Positions 31,726 to 45,000 of a DNA stretch of 64,000 nucleotides are shown here, in pieces. The stretch is from contig OX421965.1 of assembly GCA_949128115.1 (NCBI GenBank), forward strand, positions 8,835,420 to 8,899,419, read 5' to 3'. Positions within the stretch are counted from its first letter, which is position 1; each line of letters begins with the position of its first letter. Under the pieces are notes generated by a model that saw nothing but the letters and a program-made list of their open reading frames with translations, did no database searches and was not told the origin of the DNA. The stretch comes from Anaspis maculata. Taxonomy: Eukaryota; Arthropoda; Insecta; Coleoptera; Scraptiidae. A program made the position numbers and the translations under genes.

Positions 31726-31803
31726 GTGATACATATATGGTAAAATTGATATATATATATATATATTATATATTCTATTATATATATATTTGATATGTAT
31801 CAC
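31726..31803. repeat. AT-rich palindrome
   Basis: gtgatacatat at the left and atatgtatcac at the right enclose TA dinucleotide runs. It could extrude as a cruciform; it may equally be a simple microsatellite. Confidence 0.5.
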
Positions 31804-32214
31804 TTTACACGTTATGTATCTAACGGAACACTTACTATTTCAAAAGTTGTCAATTTTTAAATTCAAATGCACACTTTGTACCTAAAGTGAATAGCTAATC
31901 AACTCGTAGGTCACCATGTCCTAATGTTCTTCCAGCGAGACCAAACATGCTTGCAATGAGCTGATGCTTGCATTTATTTAATAATAAGAGCTTTTAGATC
32001 CTTGAAAAACGCACTCCTCGCTGTACTGTGCACTGCAACGAATTACTACAACCAACTTGTTGATATCTCGAAAAATGGATTCGCAACGGCCCGAACATGA
32101 CGGATTCCGGTGTGTTGAAAAACTAGCGATGTCCTTTCTCATCGTGTTATTTTTATAGTTCATATCGTAAGCCACAGATTCCGATTAGGTATCTGGAATT
32201 AAGACTTGCGCCAA

Positions 32215-32259
32215 TATAAAAATGTTATATCAATAGCGTAAGTCAAAAGTTCAATCAGT
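32215..32259 (+). promoter_or_regulatory. TATA box and candidate initiator of the LRR gene
   Basis: TATAAAAA lies at 32215-32222. Candidate initiator motifs follow: gtcaaaag near 32242 (about 29 bp away) and atcagtc at 32254-32260 (TCAGT, the arthropod initiator, but about 42 bp away). The ATG is at 32272, so the leader would be very short. Inference only. Confidence 0.45.
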
Positions 32260-32271
32260 CAAGAGCAAAAC

Positions 32272-33207
32272 ATGTGGCGCATCGCCACGTTCCTCCTGCT
32301 TCTAGCGCTTCAAGCCCGGGCCGCCCGCCAGTACTTCGACGAGATCAACATCTTGATATACCGCGGCGAAGTACCGGTGCAACTCGTCAAAGCCGTTGAC
32401 TTGGCCTACGAATGGAATGTCACCGATGTTATAATAGACGACGAAAACGTGCCGACAATTTTCGAAAACACCTTCCGCGACCTGCCCGTGCTCCGCTACG
32501 TCACGATTCGAAATAGCAATGTTACGAAAATCGAAAGGGGAGCCTTCCAAAGCGCTTCGGTGCCCCAGCTGCGCACCATCAATTTAAACTTCAACAGGCT
32601 CAACAAGATCGGCAACGGCATCTTCAACAATCTCCCCATAACCAAGCTTCTGCTCGTCGGCAACGGCATCAAAGAAATCGAAGTGAGCGCTTTCAACAAC
32701 CTGCCGGATCTGGAAGTGCTGGATTTGAGTCGCAACAACTTGGAGAATTTGAGAGGCGGCATGTTCGACGGCAGTCACAACTTGAAGCGCATCAATCTGA
32801 GCTTCAACAAGCTGAAGAAGCTGCCGGATGGTTTCTTCAGAAATTCGTTTGTGAACGCGCAGCGGGGCGAAGACACCTGCATAGATCTGAGCGACAACAG
32901 GATCATTTTCGTCAATTCCAAAGTTTTCAGAGGTGTTCACCACGTGAGGAGTATTTTGCTGAACGATAACTTGATCGACGCGCTGGGTCACAGTGTGTTT
33001 CAAGATTTGAAATACGTGGAGACTGTTGATTTGGAGAATAATTTGCTGCAAGCATTGGACGGCAATGTTTTGAAGGAGATCAGGGAGGCCAAAGACATTC
33101 GTATGGGTGGTAACCCTTGGAAGTGCTGCTTTGTGGAGAAATACCGCAGCTGGTGCTTGGAGTACAACAAAGATAATACGATATACGAAACTTCTTGTGA
33201 AATGTAA
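32272..33207 (+). CDS. Secreted leucine-rich-repeat protein (311 aa, single exon)
   Basis: Residues 1-18 (MWRIATFLLLLALQARA) are a signal peptide; no transmembrane segment follows, so the product is probably secreted. About eight extracellular-type LRRs (LxxLxLxxNxLxxLxxxxF) begin near residues 74, 100, 123, 148, 171, 203, 225 and 249, e.g. LEVLDLSRNNLENLRGGMF. A C-terminal cap with NPWKCCFVEKYRSWC and Cys309 resembles LRRCT. N-glycosylation sequons are at Asn49, Asn83 and Asn175. Start choice: first ATG after the TATA box, immediately before the signal peptide. The gene has high GC and a clean frame. Its role is likely binding of a protein ligand; the exact family is not recognised. Its 3' side is replaced by a foldback element 12 bp after the stop. 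Confidence 0.85.
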   Translation: MWRIATFLLLLALQARAARQYFDEINILIYRGEVPVQLVKAVDLAYEWNVTDVIIDDENVPTIFENTFRDLPVLRYVTIRNSNVTKIERGAFQSASVPQLRTINLNFNRLNKIGNGIFNNLPITKLLLVGNGIKEIEVSAFNNLPDLEVLDLSRNNLENLRGGMFDGSHNLKRINLSFNKLKKLPDGFFRNSFVNAQRGEDTCIDLSDNRIIFVNSKVFRGVHHVRSILLNDNLIDALGHSVFQDLKYVETVDLENNLLQALDGNVLKEIREAKDIRMGGNPWKCCFVEKYRSWCLEYNKDNTIYETSCEM

Positions 33208-33218
33208 TAGCTGTATTT

Positions 33219-34686
33219 AGTGGGAGCGGTACGCAAAAGCATACCGCATTTTGGAGTGCAGTAACGAGATTTTGCATGGGCGTACTTTATATCAAGACAA
33301 GCGATTTGACCCGCAGCACTCGATATTTCGTCTCTTAGGGGGCCAATGGGGGCCCTCCAAATTTTCAAGATGAAAGAACTTTCACAAAATGATCATTGAG
33401 TATCGTCATGTATGTCATAAGTGAAGCTTACGGGTCTATTGAAAAATTTTTCATCAAATGTCGTCGTGTCCGATTCATTCTTCACATTTGAAAAAAAAAA
33501 TCTTTCGCAGATGTCAAAAAAACTGTTTTTATTTTTTCTGCTGTGCAAGGAAACGATAAATTCATATGTTTTGTTGCGTTCCCAACTAAATCGCGTTCCG
33601 TAAGCCCAAATATGAAGACAATTTTTTCGCAATATCATTTTCCCAAGAAGAGGTGACCTCTTCAGTACACTTTTTTCAACAGCATTTTTTTCAATGTTCC
33701 TAGTGGATAAGACTGTCAATTTTCGCTGATATGAGAAGCTTGAACTCTTTTATTAGTAATTTCCATGCAACATGGCTTCAAAACACACAAGAGAGCCCTA
33801 AAACTTTTTTTTTCTGCTGGGCCGTCAAATTTTTGGCATGTTGATTTTGTAGTAGGGGAGACGCTCAAATAAATAAGATCTAGTCCAGGCGAATAAAATC
33901 TACCGGAAAATATACCTACTTACACCTAACGACTCTGCATTTTGTTGTACTGCAATAAAACACGGCATGGAAGAATATTTTCTGTTGAAACCAAATCGCC
34001 TGCGCCTGCAGCCTGGATTGAATACTGGTCCGCGTCTCTCCTACTATAAAATGAAAATATCGTAAGTTGGACGGCCCAGCAGAAAATTTTTTTTTTTTGC
34101 TCTCTTGGGCGTTTTAGAGTCATGTTGCTTCGCAACTACCAGGAAAAGTGTTCGAGGTCTACATTCCTGCAAAAATTACGAGTGATATCCAGTGGGGACA
34201 TAGAAATAAATGCTCTTGGAAAAGAGGTACTGAAGAGGTCTCCACTTCTTTGAAAAATACCATTACAAGAAAAATTTCTTTATAATTAGGTTTAGGGAAT
34301 TCGATTTAGTTGGGAACGCAACAAAACATATGAATTTATCGTCTCCTTGCATAGAAGAAAAAATAAAAACAGTTTTTTTGACCTCTGCCAAAGAAATTTT
34401 TTTTCAAGTGTGAAGAATGAATCGGACACAACGACAATTGATGAAAATATTTTCAATAGACCCGTAAGCTTCACTTATGACATACATGACGATACTCAAT
34501 GATCGTCATGTGGAAGTTCTTGCATCTTGAAAATTTGGAGGGCCCCCATGGGCCCCCTAAGGGACGAAATATGGAGTGCTGCGGGTCAAATTGCTTGTCT
34601 TGGTATAAAGTATGCCCATACCAAATCTCGTTACTGCACTCCAAAATGCAGTATCGATGTGTTTTTAGGTGTGTACCGCTTGCACT
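33219..34686. mobile_element. Foldback element (arms ~400-600 bp) abutting the LRR gene
   Basis: The left end agtgggagcggtacgc and the right end gtgtaccgcttgcact are inverse; inside, ttggagtgcagtaacgagat, the caagcgatttgacccgcag block and gaagcttacgggtctattga each recur inverted near 34630, 34580 and 34455. It shares the tttgacccgcag block with the foldback at 12829-18217, so both belong to one family. No coding sequence. It begins only 12 bp past the LRR stop codon, so the 3' UTR and polyadenylation site of that gene probably lie within it. Confidence 0.8.
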
Positions 34687-34690
34687 AATT

Positions 34691-34787
34691 ACACTACACA
34701 GTTTCTTGAGAAATCTGCCAAAATTGTGTCAAAAAACAATTAACTTGATTCTTTGACTAACAGATTGTTCAATAAATTGTGTAGTGT
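34691..34787. mobile_element. 97-bp palindromic MITE
   Basis: acactacacagtttcttgag at the left and ttcaataaattgtgtagtgt at the right are inverse. A second family member lies at 44941-45052. It directly follows the foldback ending at 34686. Confidence 0.65.
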
Positions 34788-34820
34788 TAGACAACTGGTC
34801 AAAAACTGAGAAACAGTAGC

Positions 34821-34955
34821 TGCGTTCCTTTTATTATATGAACTGAGAATTCTCACTTCAATTGCTAGTTGTCTCTCTCCCTCTCATGCAATTCTCGCTC
34901 TTTCACTCTCTAACTGAGGTGAGATTATCTGAGATTTCGTGTAAAAGGAATACGG
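34821..34955. mobile_element. Short MITE-like inverted repeat
   Basis: tgcgttccttttattatatg (left) and gtgtaaaaggaatacgg (right) pair; the arms also share ctgaga and gtgag motifs. About 135 bp. Confidence 0.45.
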
Positions 34956-35157
34956 GTATTCATTCATCCAAGTGAGAAGGAAATAATAATGTATCCAGCA
35001 ATCGCATGTAGTTTACAGCGAACTGTCACTGACATTGGAATTTCCCCAGATTTTTCATTTTTGGTTGCGCTTACGAATCGCATTGTCTAGGTTTCATGTG
35101 TCATTCAAACCATTTGATACGCATAACTTGTCTTTATTATGTTCAAGATAGTATGAG

Positions 35158-35281
35158 TATTTATTATTATTATTATTATTAAAATATGAACAGAAATTCG
35201 CATATTATCTTAGATAATAATACACAACTATGTAAAATGCAATGAGTTTCATACACTACTTATTATTATTATTATTATTAC
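35158..35281. repeat. Two (TTA)n microsatellites
   Basis: ATT/TTA runs of about 20 bp at 35159-35179 and 35262-35280. Confidence 0.7.
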
Positions 35282-35983
35282 ACAGGAATGACAATAATCA
35301 TCAATAATAAATGAGATTACAGATACTTTTTTTTTCTATAAAAAGCGTCGAGAATTTTGTGCAACACTGCTTTCATCAACAATTTTATACACACAACAAC
35401 TACTTGTTAAACATGTCAGTTTACTCTTGACAAAATACGGGACCACTCTTGAAACAAACTATTGGTGAAACAACCAAGTGTGGTCCTTAAGTACGAAGAA
35501 TCATGCAGTTTTATTTCTTATTACACCTCACGCCATGTTTTGCTTTTGTTTATTTTTTTTGTCTTGTTTAATAACTATAAATCACACTAGATCGTGATGA
35601 GCCAGCATCTTAATGACTAAAAGGCGCGTCTTTTTCATTTCTATTGTCGTGTCAGAGAGTAAAATCTTATAACTGTCTCAAGCCAATTTACAAGCTATTT
35701 ATCCGTTTTTGAAACTCACTGGTCCCCTGTGGAAAAAAAGGAACATAACGAGAGAACTGAATGAAAATGGGTGTGTGATATGCGGTGTGTGTGAATTTTG
35801 ATTTTTTTTTTTCAAAAACTATACAAAAGGTCCATGGTGTGTGTGCTGAGCTTTGTACTCCAACATAATGGCGCGGTTATATCACATAAACATTCTTGTC
35901 GATAATTATTAATATTATATAAAGATGAATACAATAAAATTTATGTACACTACATAAATGGAGAGAGTCGCACAGGAAGAGAA

Positions 35984-36086
35984 TCAAACCATCCCGAAGC
36001 CTTCGGTGCCTTCGCTGATGGCCAGGAGGAGGGATTTCTCAAAGTGCTCGTAACAATCGTAGTCTGGTAAGCACAGCTGGTTGAAG
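35984..36086 (-). CDS. AREL1: AREL1-type HECT E3 ligase, exon 10 (terminal)
   Basis: The acceptor tctgttacag precedes 36086. One leading base completes the active-site Cys codon begun in exon 9, followed by FNQLCLPDYDCYEHFEKSLL, a short helix and the C-terminal ...SEGTEGFGMV, TGA at 35984-35986. This is the end of the HECT C-lobe; the terminal GFGML/V motif is characteristic of AREL1-like and NEDD4-like ligases. Several tttatt sequences (AATAAA on the minus strand, near 35510 and 35548) are polyadenylation candidates. Confidence 0.9.
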
Positions 36087-39000
36087 CTGTAACAGAAACG
36101 ATTTCGGTTATCGTTCGGCAATCATAACGTTCACTCGTTTGAAAAAAGAATAACTCTTGTTATTTTATTAATCTGTGTGGATGGATGCGTTTCTCCCTTA
36201 ATACCACTGCAGTGGGCAAGCATAAACGTGGCAAATGGCTTTTTAAGCCAGAATGATGATGATAATACTCTCCGCGTTTCTCCCTTTGTGCCATTGCATG
36301 TTTCAGTACGGTCCCGTATTGGCATATCGGTGTGAAAAAAGACAAAGTGGCTCACTAATATGGTAAATTCGCCCTGTGAGGATTGGCTGTGTATATATGG
36401 AACGGGTATTTTGCGCGTTTCTCCCCTAATACCCATTACATAGAGCCAAATGAAAGCATTAACCTAATCAGCTAATTGCAAGTTGTAGGTAAGTAGGTAC
36501 GAATCCAACTGATGGCTTGGAAAATGAACAGAGTGAAGTTGCACAGAGTTCCTCGGAGGTCGTAATCGTAACGTCATTGACTGCAAAATTCAAATGGATC
36601 AATGGTTGATTTGATTTGTTTCTCTTATTCTTTTTGGAATAAGTTTAATATCCATTCAGTGGCTATAATTAGATAGTGGGTCAAAATGCTACGGCCAAAA
36701 ACAATTGAAATTATGTACAGGGTGCTCCAGGAATGGTGCATACACTCTCCAGTACGTTGTATGGGAGTCACCACTCACCAGGAAGCTCAAATAGTTGGAA
36801 ATTCTTTGAGCTATGAAGACTCAAAGTTTCACCAGATTTTCGTTATCTACAAAGATATTTGAAAAATATGACACCATGGCATGCTAAACGAAGTCTGTTT
36901 ATGATTCCAAGTTGAATTTTTTTTAATGAATGTTTGTTTTTTGTTAAAAGTTGTAACAAATAATTGAAGACAAAATTATCTCAACATTTTTTCTAACTCC
37001 TCATGGTGACCCCTCTACAACGCACTGGAAAGTCCATGTGCCATTTTCGGGACAACTGTATGTACAATTGAAAAAAATCGTCGTCCTACCTGTCGCGGGA
37101 CCTCTCATCGTAGCATCCTCCGTGCAACGTTCTTGAAGATAATTTTAATTTCATGTGAAATTTCCTCGATAATCGATCCTTTCCACCTTTCCACAAAAAT
37201 GCAATGACTTGGTTGTTATTGTTCATTTAGCCAACAGCTTTTTGCCATAGTGTTTTCTCTTCAAAACTGTAATTACTTCTGCCGTTCAAATTGTCAATAT
37301 ACTGAAGTCAATTGAATGTTTTGTTGTACTTTCCAAAACCCCTCCCTCGTTGCTGTCTCCGTTTGTGATTTTGGGTTTGCTGCTGACGGAAAGCCGATTC
37401 GATAAAGCTGGAGACCCTCAGCTCTGACACGCAGAAACTTTTGCAAACAGTCGCTACTGGCCGTAATGAAGGCGATTAAGTGGATAAAAGCACGCTTCTG
37501 CGATTCCATAGAAAAAATTGTCGAAGCCGAAAATTACCAAGTGTGGGCCGTTGGAAGATTCCCGAACGTCGGGGCGGCGGTGATCTGGAATCTGGGCGTC
37601 AGCTCCTTGAACCCGCCTGGCGGCAGCTGGGAGCACCCCGTCGTGAACTGAAGCAGCCTCGCCATCTCCTCCTGCGTGAAATTTCCGACGGCCGCCCAGA
37701 ACCAGCCCACGATCCTCCGGAACTCCACCGAATTACCGTTGACGACGTGATGCTGCTTGAAATCGGCAATGCTGTACTGCCCCGTACCGCACAGCAACAA
37801 CTGAAACGCCTGTATATTATTAATTTGATAATTATATTGTCTCATTCCAACAATGAGCTTACTTCCAGCTCGTTTTCGTCGAAGATGCTGAGCAAATTGT
37901 CCGGTATCAGCTCGTTCAGGCCCTTCAGGAACGACTCGATCTCCTCCTTGATGCTGGTGGCCAGCCTGTACTGAGCCAGGGCGTCCAGGTACTGTAGCTT
38001 GGTGGCGTCGCGCACCCTGATTTTGGCGCCGTTCGGTATCAGTTCGACGGTCTTGGTCAGCTGTCCGGAAGTGTCGTACTGTTCCTCGACGAAAAATAGT
38101 TCGGTGTCGATGTGGTCGATGTCATTTTCCAACAGGTACTTGATCTTGGACAGATACAGGTCGGGATCGTCCTGCTCGAAGTACTTGTAGTGGACGCGGA
38201 GACCGATGACCTGGGCGAGGAAGGAGCGGGTGAAGCGGGCGCGCACCAGCTGCCGGTACGAGCCACCCAGGGCGCTCTCGTACAGGCATTTGCCGACGAC
38301 CTTGCCAGCGAACTCGTAGTGGCGCAGCTTGAGATGGGGAGGTCGGTTGGGGTTGGGGTGGACCAGGGACTGCTGGCCTTCGTGGAAGCTCGTGAAAAGG
38401 CCGTGCTTGGCGTCGAACAGCTGGGCGCAGATCAGCTCGAACCATTCGCGGCGCAGACCGCCCCAGTCGATCCCTGGAAAAGAACATGGCGTCAAGTGAG
38501 GCCCGAAATTCTCTATAACATGCATGCATCGGTATCTTCTATGTCTGTCCTTGTTTTAATTACGAGAAAAACGCCTCTAAAAGAGTTGATTTTTGTCAAC
38601 AATTAGTAAGTCGTATCAGTATGTAGTCTCATCTATATAGCTCGATATTCAGGTCGCTTATGAAGATCATAATTAGAATGGGGCTCAAGATTGGGCCTTG
38701 TGGTACGCCACGTGATATTTTGAATATCTCTAGAAAATTCGTTATTCCAACGGCTTTCTGTTTAGTAAGCAGAGCCTTATATGGGAAGATGAACCTCGAT
38801 CCTCGACCTCTATAATGTCTATGCCACAATTGCAAAAAACATTGGCAACCTATTTTAGGAATTGATTTTTTTTTTCATTACAAAATGAAGAGAAATAATA
38901 AAAAACGGTTTTAAATTGGCACTGTCTCCGTTTGTTCGATTTTTGAAATAAGAGAACAACTTCAGGTCAACAAAAGAAAATGCGGCTCAAGGTGGAATTC

Positions 39001-42000
39001 GAACCCATGACCACGCGAGGCTTCTTGAGCTGAGCCATAGCGGTACATAACGTATGGTCCGAAAGTTTTGGGAATTTTTTCAAAAAGCTAATAACTATTT
39101 TGGGTAGTTTTAATTTTGTAACTTAATATTGCAAAAACTAACATCATCTTCAACAATTTCAAATTCGTATTCAACATATTGAAGATGGGCCATTATCTTT
39201 GATGGCTGTCAGTTTTCTTCTGCCATGTTCGATCATTCTCTGGACAACAGCAGGATTAATTTCTCAGAGCTCCTGTCTCCCAATGTACCGCAAGCTCGAC
39301 CAATATAAGATTTTTTGTAAGTATTGAGCAGGATAGTATACGACAAAGGGTAGTATCAATAAAAAAATAAGCATAAGCATTTGCTTAGATCTTTAAGGAG
39401 TTGCTGAGCAGAATTTCCCTGGCAACGCCTATGAAATCCAAGCAAATGCTTATTTTTTTATTAATACTACCCAAAGGATGGGAAGCTGCGAATGAAGACC
39501 AATTACGGCGTCACATTTTTCAATAACATTAGAGAATTTCGTATTTGAGAAATTGATACAGAAAATCATGGAACATGGCAGAAGAAAATTAAGATCCATC
39601 GAAGATAATGGTCCACTTTCAATATGTTGAATATGAATTTGTAATAGTTATATATGATGTTAATTTTTGCAATATCAAGTACGAAAATAAAGACTGTTCA
39701 GAAAAAGTTATTAGCTTAGAACTATTTCCCTAAACTTTCGGACCATACGTTACAGAGTAATAGAAATAAGTACCTAGCTAGATATATTCTCGGATTCAGC
39801 TTTCAAAAATATAAAACTTGCTGTAAGAAGGAATCGCAAAAGTTGCCCCTAAGGAAGTTATCCAATGGTCGCAGAACATAACTTACTCGAGATTTTGACA
39901 AATAGGAAGGGCTCTTTTTGCACTTTGCTGGTGCCTGATTGCTTAGCATCTTGCGTTGTTTGCATTCTGCGACCATTAGAGACAGCGCACTGAAGACCAT
40001 CCCTACACCTTCCAACCCTTGATCACCACTGAAACTGTATTCTGGTAACCTAGCACGTGAATTTATACCCAACTCGAGCGTGTTGTTGGATTCCTTACCT
40101 TGTTCACCTTGAAACGTGATCTCGAAATTTCTGCACCATTCCGACACCGAGAAGTTCTTGGTGGCCTTCATGCTCGTTTCGAGCAGCTTTTCTCGGTTCA
40201 CCTTCATCGACAGCTTCTCGTGGTAGTGCTTCTGATGGAACTTTCGCACTTCATGGTAGAAGAAATCCTGCTTGTCCTTGAACGTTTCGGAACCGCCCAT
40301 GTTCTTCAGCAAGAACTGGGCGAACGTCGCCGCGATCACGTTTCGCTCTTTGGAGACCAACTCGATGCGCGGCTGGCAGGCGTCGTCGACGGTGAAGGAG
40401 CCCCCGCTGATGTCCCCTGCCGACTTCACTCCATTTTCCGGCCGGAAATTGAACTGCAAACACAATAATCCTATTACAGTACCGGAAAAAATGATTTGGA
40501 ATCTTGAAAAAATTGTCCAGAACCAACCTCTGTCCAGAATTGAATGTTCTAAACCATGTATCTGTATTTAAAATGGACTGCTGATCGCGGTACCAGGATA
40601 AACAATAAATGACGCCATACGGCCGCTACAATGATATAATACTCGTTCATAAATGAAAGCTTATGTTTGCTATACAGGTGTTCGGGTCTGGTTATTACAA
40701 ACTTTGAGGGATGATTCCCCATCGAAAATGAAGCCGAAAGAACAAAAAACTCATGGTCCTGAAATGCTTCCTTGAAAAGATACAGGGTGTTGAAGTTGAC
40801 TTTTATAAATGGATTTTTCACCGTAACTTTTGAACCGTTGGACCGATTTCAATTAAATTTGAACCAAAGTTTAGTGAAATAAGTCTCCATCGAATAATAA
40901 TATGTACCACAATTCATCAAAAATTTCTGGGGGCGTAGATAATAGGGGACTCTCCCTTATCTTTGCCCCTATTTTTATCTCTCCTTAATATTTTTCCTAA
41001 ATTGTAGATATTTTCGGATTCTGCGTTCAATTTAGAAAAAAAAGTTACTCTTGCAAAATTTTGATTAGAGGCTTCGTTTTCGAGATATTTAGGTTTGAAA
41101 CTTTAGAAAACATCTCAAAATCGCAACTTTTCAGGGCCCAATTTTTTTTTCTGAAAAGTTTTGTTTTGTAGCAAAAATGGTAGTTCATCAACTTGAAACA
41201 CCTACAAAACTTATTTCAGTTGAGGAATCTTGAGTTTTCTTGAATTTTAATTTTTTAGGCTTTGAAAGTGGTGTTTTCGAGATGTTTTCCGAAATTTCAA
41301 ACACAAATATCTCTAAAATGAAGCCTTCAATCAAAATTTTGCACGAGTAACTTTTTCTTCTAAATTGAACGTAGAATCTGAAAATATTAACAATTTAAAA
41401 AAATAATTAGGGGAGATAAGAATAGGGGCGAAAATAAGGGACAGTCTCCTGTTATCTACGCTTCCAGAAATTTTGGATGAATTGTGGTATTATCATTCGA
41501 TGAAGACTCAGTTGGCTAAACTTTGGTTCAAATTTTATTGAGATCGGTCCAACTGTTCAAAAATTACGGTGAAAAAACGATTCAAAAAAGTTAACTTCAA
41601 CCCTGTATCTTTTCAAAGAAGCATTTTAGGACCATGAGTTTTTTGTTCTTTCGGCTTTATTTTTGATGGGGAATCATCCTTCAAAGTTTGTAATAACCAG
41701 ACCCTCGACCAGACCCGACACCCTGTACAGGTGTCCCGAAATTAACGCAACAAAATTTACAGGGAGGAAGATAATTGAAAAATAAGGGGACTTCCTCAAT
41801 AAAAATACTCTCGCAAACGTAATAACGGAGATACAGGCCTTCAAAGTTGGTTTTTTAAAACAGTTTTTTCTGCATAACTTTTGAACCGTTGAGCCGATTT
41901 GATTCAAACTCGAACCAAAGTTTACTAAAATAGGTCTCTATCGAACGATAACGCATTTCATCAAACATTTTTAGGGGCGAAGATAATAGGGGGTACCTTC

Positions 42001-45000
42001 CCCCTTTCCCCCCTATTTTTCACCCCCTGAAATATTTTTGGAAATCGTCGCAATTCTTGAATTCTACGTTAAATTCAGAGAAAAAAATTAATCCTGCAAA
42101 ATTTTGATTAAAGGCTTCATTTTCGAGATATTTGGGTTTGAAACTTCGGAGAACATCTCGAAAACACCACTTTCAAGACCTTAAAAAATTAAAATTCAAG
42201 AAAACTCAAGATTCCTCAACTGAAATAAGTTTTCTAGGTGTTTCAAGTTGATGAACTATATTTTTGCTGAGAAACATGGAGCTTTTCAGAAAAAAAATTG
42301 GGCCCTGAAAAGTGGCGATTTTGAGATGTTCTTCAAAGTTTCAAACCCAAATATCTCGAAAATGAAGCCTTCAATCAAAATTTTGCGAGAGTAACTTTTA
42401 TCTCTAAATTGAACGTAGAATTCAAAAACTGCAACAATTTCCAAAAATATTTTAGGGGTGAAAAATAGGGGAAAAAGGGAGAAGGTGCCCCCTATTATCT
42501 TCGCCCCTAAAAATGTTTGATGGAATGCGTTATCATTGTTCGATAGAAACCTATTTTGGTAGACTTTGGTTCAAGTTTGAATAAAATCGGCTTAACGGTT
42601 CAAAAGTTATGCAGAAAAAAACTGTTTTAAAAAACCAACTTTGAAGGCCTGTATCTCCGTTATTACGTTTGCGAGAGTATTTTTATTAAGGAAGTCCCCT
42701 TATTTTTCAATTGTCTACCTCCCTGTAAATTTTGTTGCATTAATTTCGGGACACCTGTATATGTATGTTTTTCTTACCTCGAATGTTGCCATCAGGTCTA
42801 TTTCGGTTCAAAAGACGCGTTGTGATTATAAGCCGTGTAGATGGTATGAGAACCGCTGCCTGGCAATTTACTTGCGGCAGGTTGGCAGTTATGGGCCCAT
42901 AGCCGTTCGCGTTTACTCGGTTTGTCAGATTTATAACCAGACTGATAGTTGGCATGCCGCGAGGAGATGTGATGTCTACGGTATTTTGCACACAATTCGA
43001 TTTTGGTGTTTTTGCTGTTGATTTATGACCGAATTTGATACCGGGTTCTTTTAAAATTGTGAAGTGGACTTAGCTGTGGAATTGGAAACGTATGTCCACA
43101 ACTTGATCATCTTCCGGCGGTGCCGTTGCCTGGCCGACCGCTCCAAGGTCCATCCTTCAAATGAAGAACAAAGTTTGATTTTTTTTTCGCGCCGAAAACG
43201 CGGTCGCTTCTACAATGACGTTGAATGACCACGATGACGTCAACCCGAGAGTTCTATTTTTCGTTTGCAAGTCTTTTTTTGCGAGGTTGCAGCCCTGCGC
43301 CCTGAAACCCCACGAAAATTCAAAAATTCATTATTTTACAGACTTATTTCAATTCGGAGCCACGAACAGCGCCGTCGCCCTTGCTCACGTGTCAGGGCCA
43401 TCCCCAAGCTCGTGCTGCGCGCTTCTCAACCTGAATTGAGCGTCAGCCCCACAGACGTCTGAGACGGTGACAGTGAGATTATGTCAAACATTTGAAATTC
43501 GTAGTCGCAATCTGTTAGTGTAGAATCAAGTAGCCCCAGCCCGGGGCACGATGACGTCATCCTGCAGCTGACACATCGGTGCATGGAAGTTGCATGCCTA
43601 ACAGTTTTTGTGTTTTAAATTTACAAAATTAAATAATATATCAAGATTTTCGAAAAACCGTTCAGTCTGTAGTACTATTTGACTACCAAAGCATCATTGG
43701 AGGCAATACAAAAAATCGTGCAAGGACCCTATTCAAATCAATCCGCGTACATACGTTTTCACTTTCATAGCTAACTGCAGTTTATAATAAAAAAAATATA
43801 TCTGGTACATAGACGTTGACGAGGAGCGTGGAAATAAAAGTTCAGTACGGTGGATCTTCTTTTCTTGTTTATACAGTATCCATAAAAACAAGTTTGGTAT
43901 AGTTTCCGACTAAATTCTAATTTCTGAATTCGAATTCGTTGTTGAAATTCAATAGAATCAAGTCTGAACATGCTAACTTGAACAATCTATTTTTCTTTGA
44001 TCTTCTATGAAATGTTTTTTTTTTTATTTGGCTACAATATCATAAAAGGAACCCGAAGCCGCACCTTTTACCCGCATTTTACAGTAACGATTCCACCACG
44101 ATTCCCTTCCTTATGCAATTTTGGGTCGATGTAGGTACGGAAGAATACGATTTACTTACGTTAACTCCATCTCCATCAGACTCACAAAAAACTCCTGAAA
44201 ATAATGTTCAAAAAAGGTATTTACTACAGCAGTAAACTACTTTTCCGAGAAAACAACATCTACAAAATAAAGCAAATATATGCCGAAAAGCTCTTCCTTT
44301 ACCAATCTAAACAGAGTAATGTCTCTAAGAAAATTTGCGAACATAATTTGAGAAGCAAAAATGAAATCGCTGTTCCCAAAGCCCAAAAGACCGTCGGCCA
44401 AAACTGTTTTGTTTATCTGGCTCCTAGGCTATTCAATAAAGTGCCAGACTCAATAAAAAATATTAAAAATCATAAGCGAAAGTGTACAGAACTGAAAGAG
44501 TGGATTTTAATGGGTGACATCAAGGAAATGCTGCCCACACTGCTCTGAGGCGTTTACCTCTATCGATTTTGACCCAATTTTTGATCTTTGACTTTTTTCA
44601 CCTCATTTTCAACTTTTCTGCTCAATCTTGATTTTTTTTTCAAATTTATTTTTATCCGTTTGTATTTTAAGTATCTGTCTTTTGAATTTTCAATAGTTGC
44701 CTATTCAATCGCACTCACACACAAAGTTCCCTTGAGGAACTTTAAGTGAGGCTTACTCTTTTCCCAGTACAGCTAGTGCTTTGTTGATGTAAGTGGTTTG
44801 TGTTATTTTGTAAAGTGTAATCTTTTCTGCTGTTGCTTAATTGGGAAAATAAATTTATAACTATTCCATTTTCGCATATGAACATCGCCCAGTTTCCTTA
44901 CTCGTCGCCACTCCATTCTCGCTGTTCTTATATCTGTATTACACTACACAATTTCTTGTACAATCTGCCAAAATAGTGTCAAAAAACAATGAACTTGATT

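Noticed and set aside
32584..33051. 155-codon open frame (minus) inside the LRR gene
   Set aside because: Antisense shadow of the leucine-rich repeats; no independent features.
38112..38606. 164-codon open frame (plus) opposite AREL1 exon 8
   Set aside because: Shadow of the GC-rich HECT exon on the other strand.
38981..39042. tRNA gene on the minus strand
   Set aside because: A- and B-box-like motifs are too close together, the acceptor ends do not pair and no anticodon arm can be formed; kept only as a SINE-like fragment.
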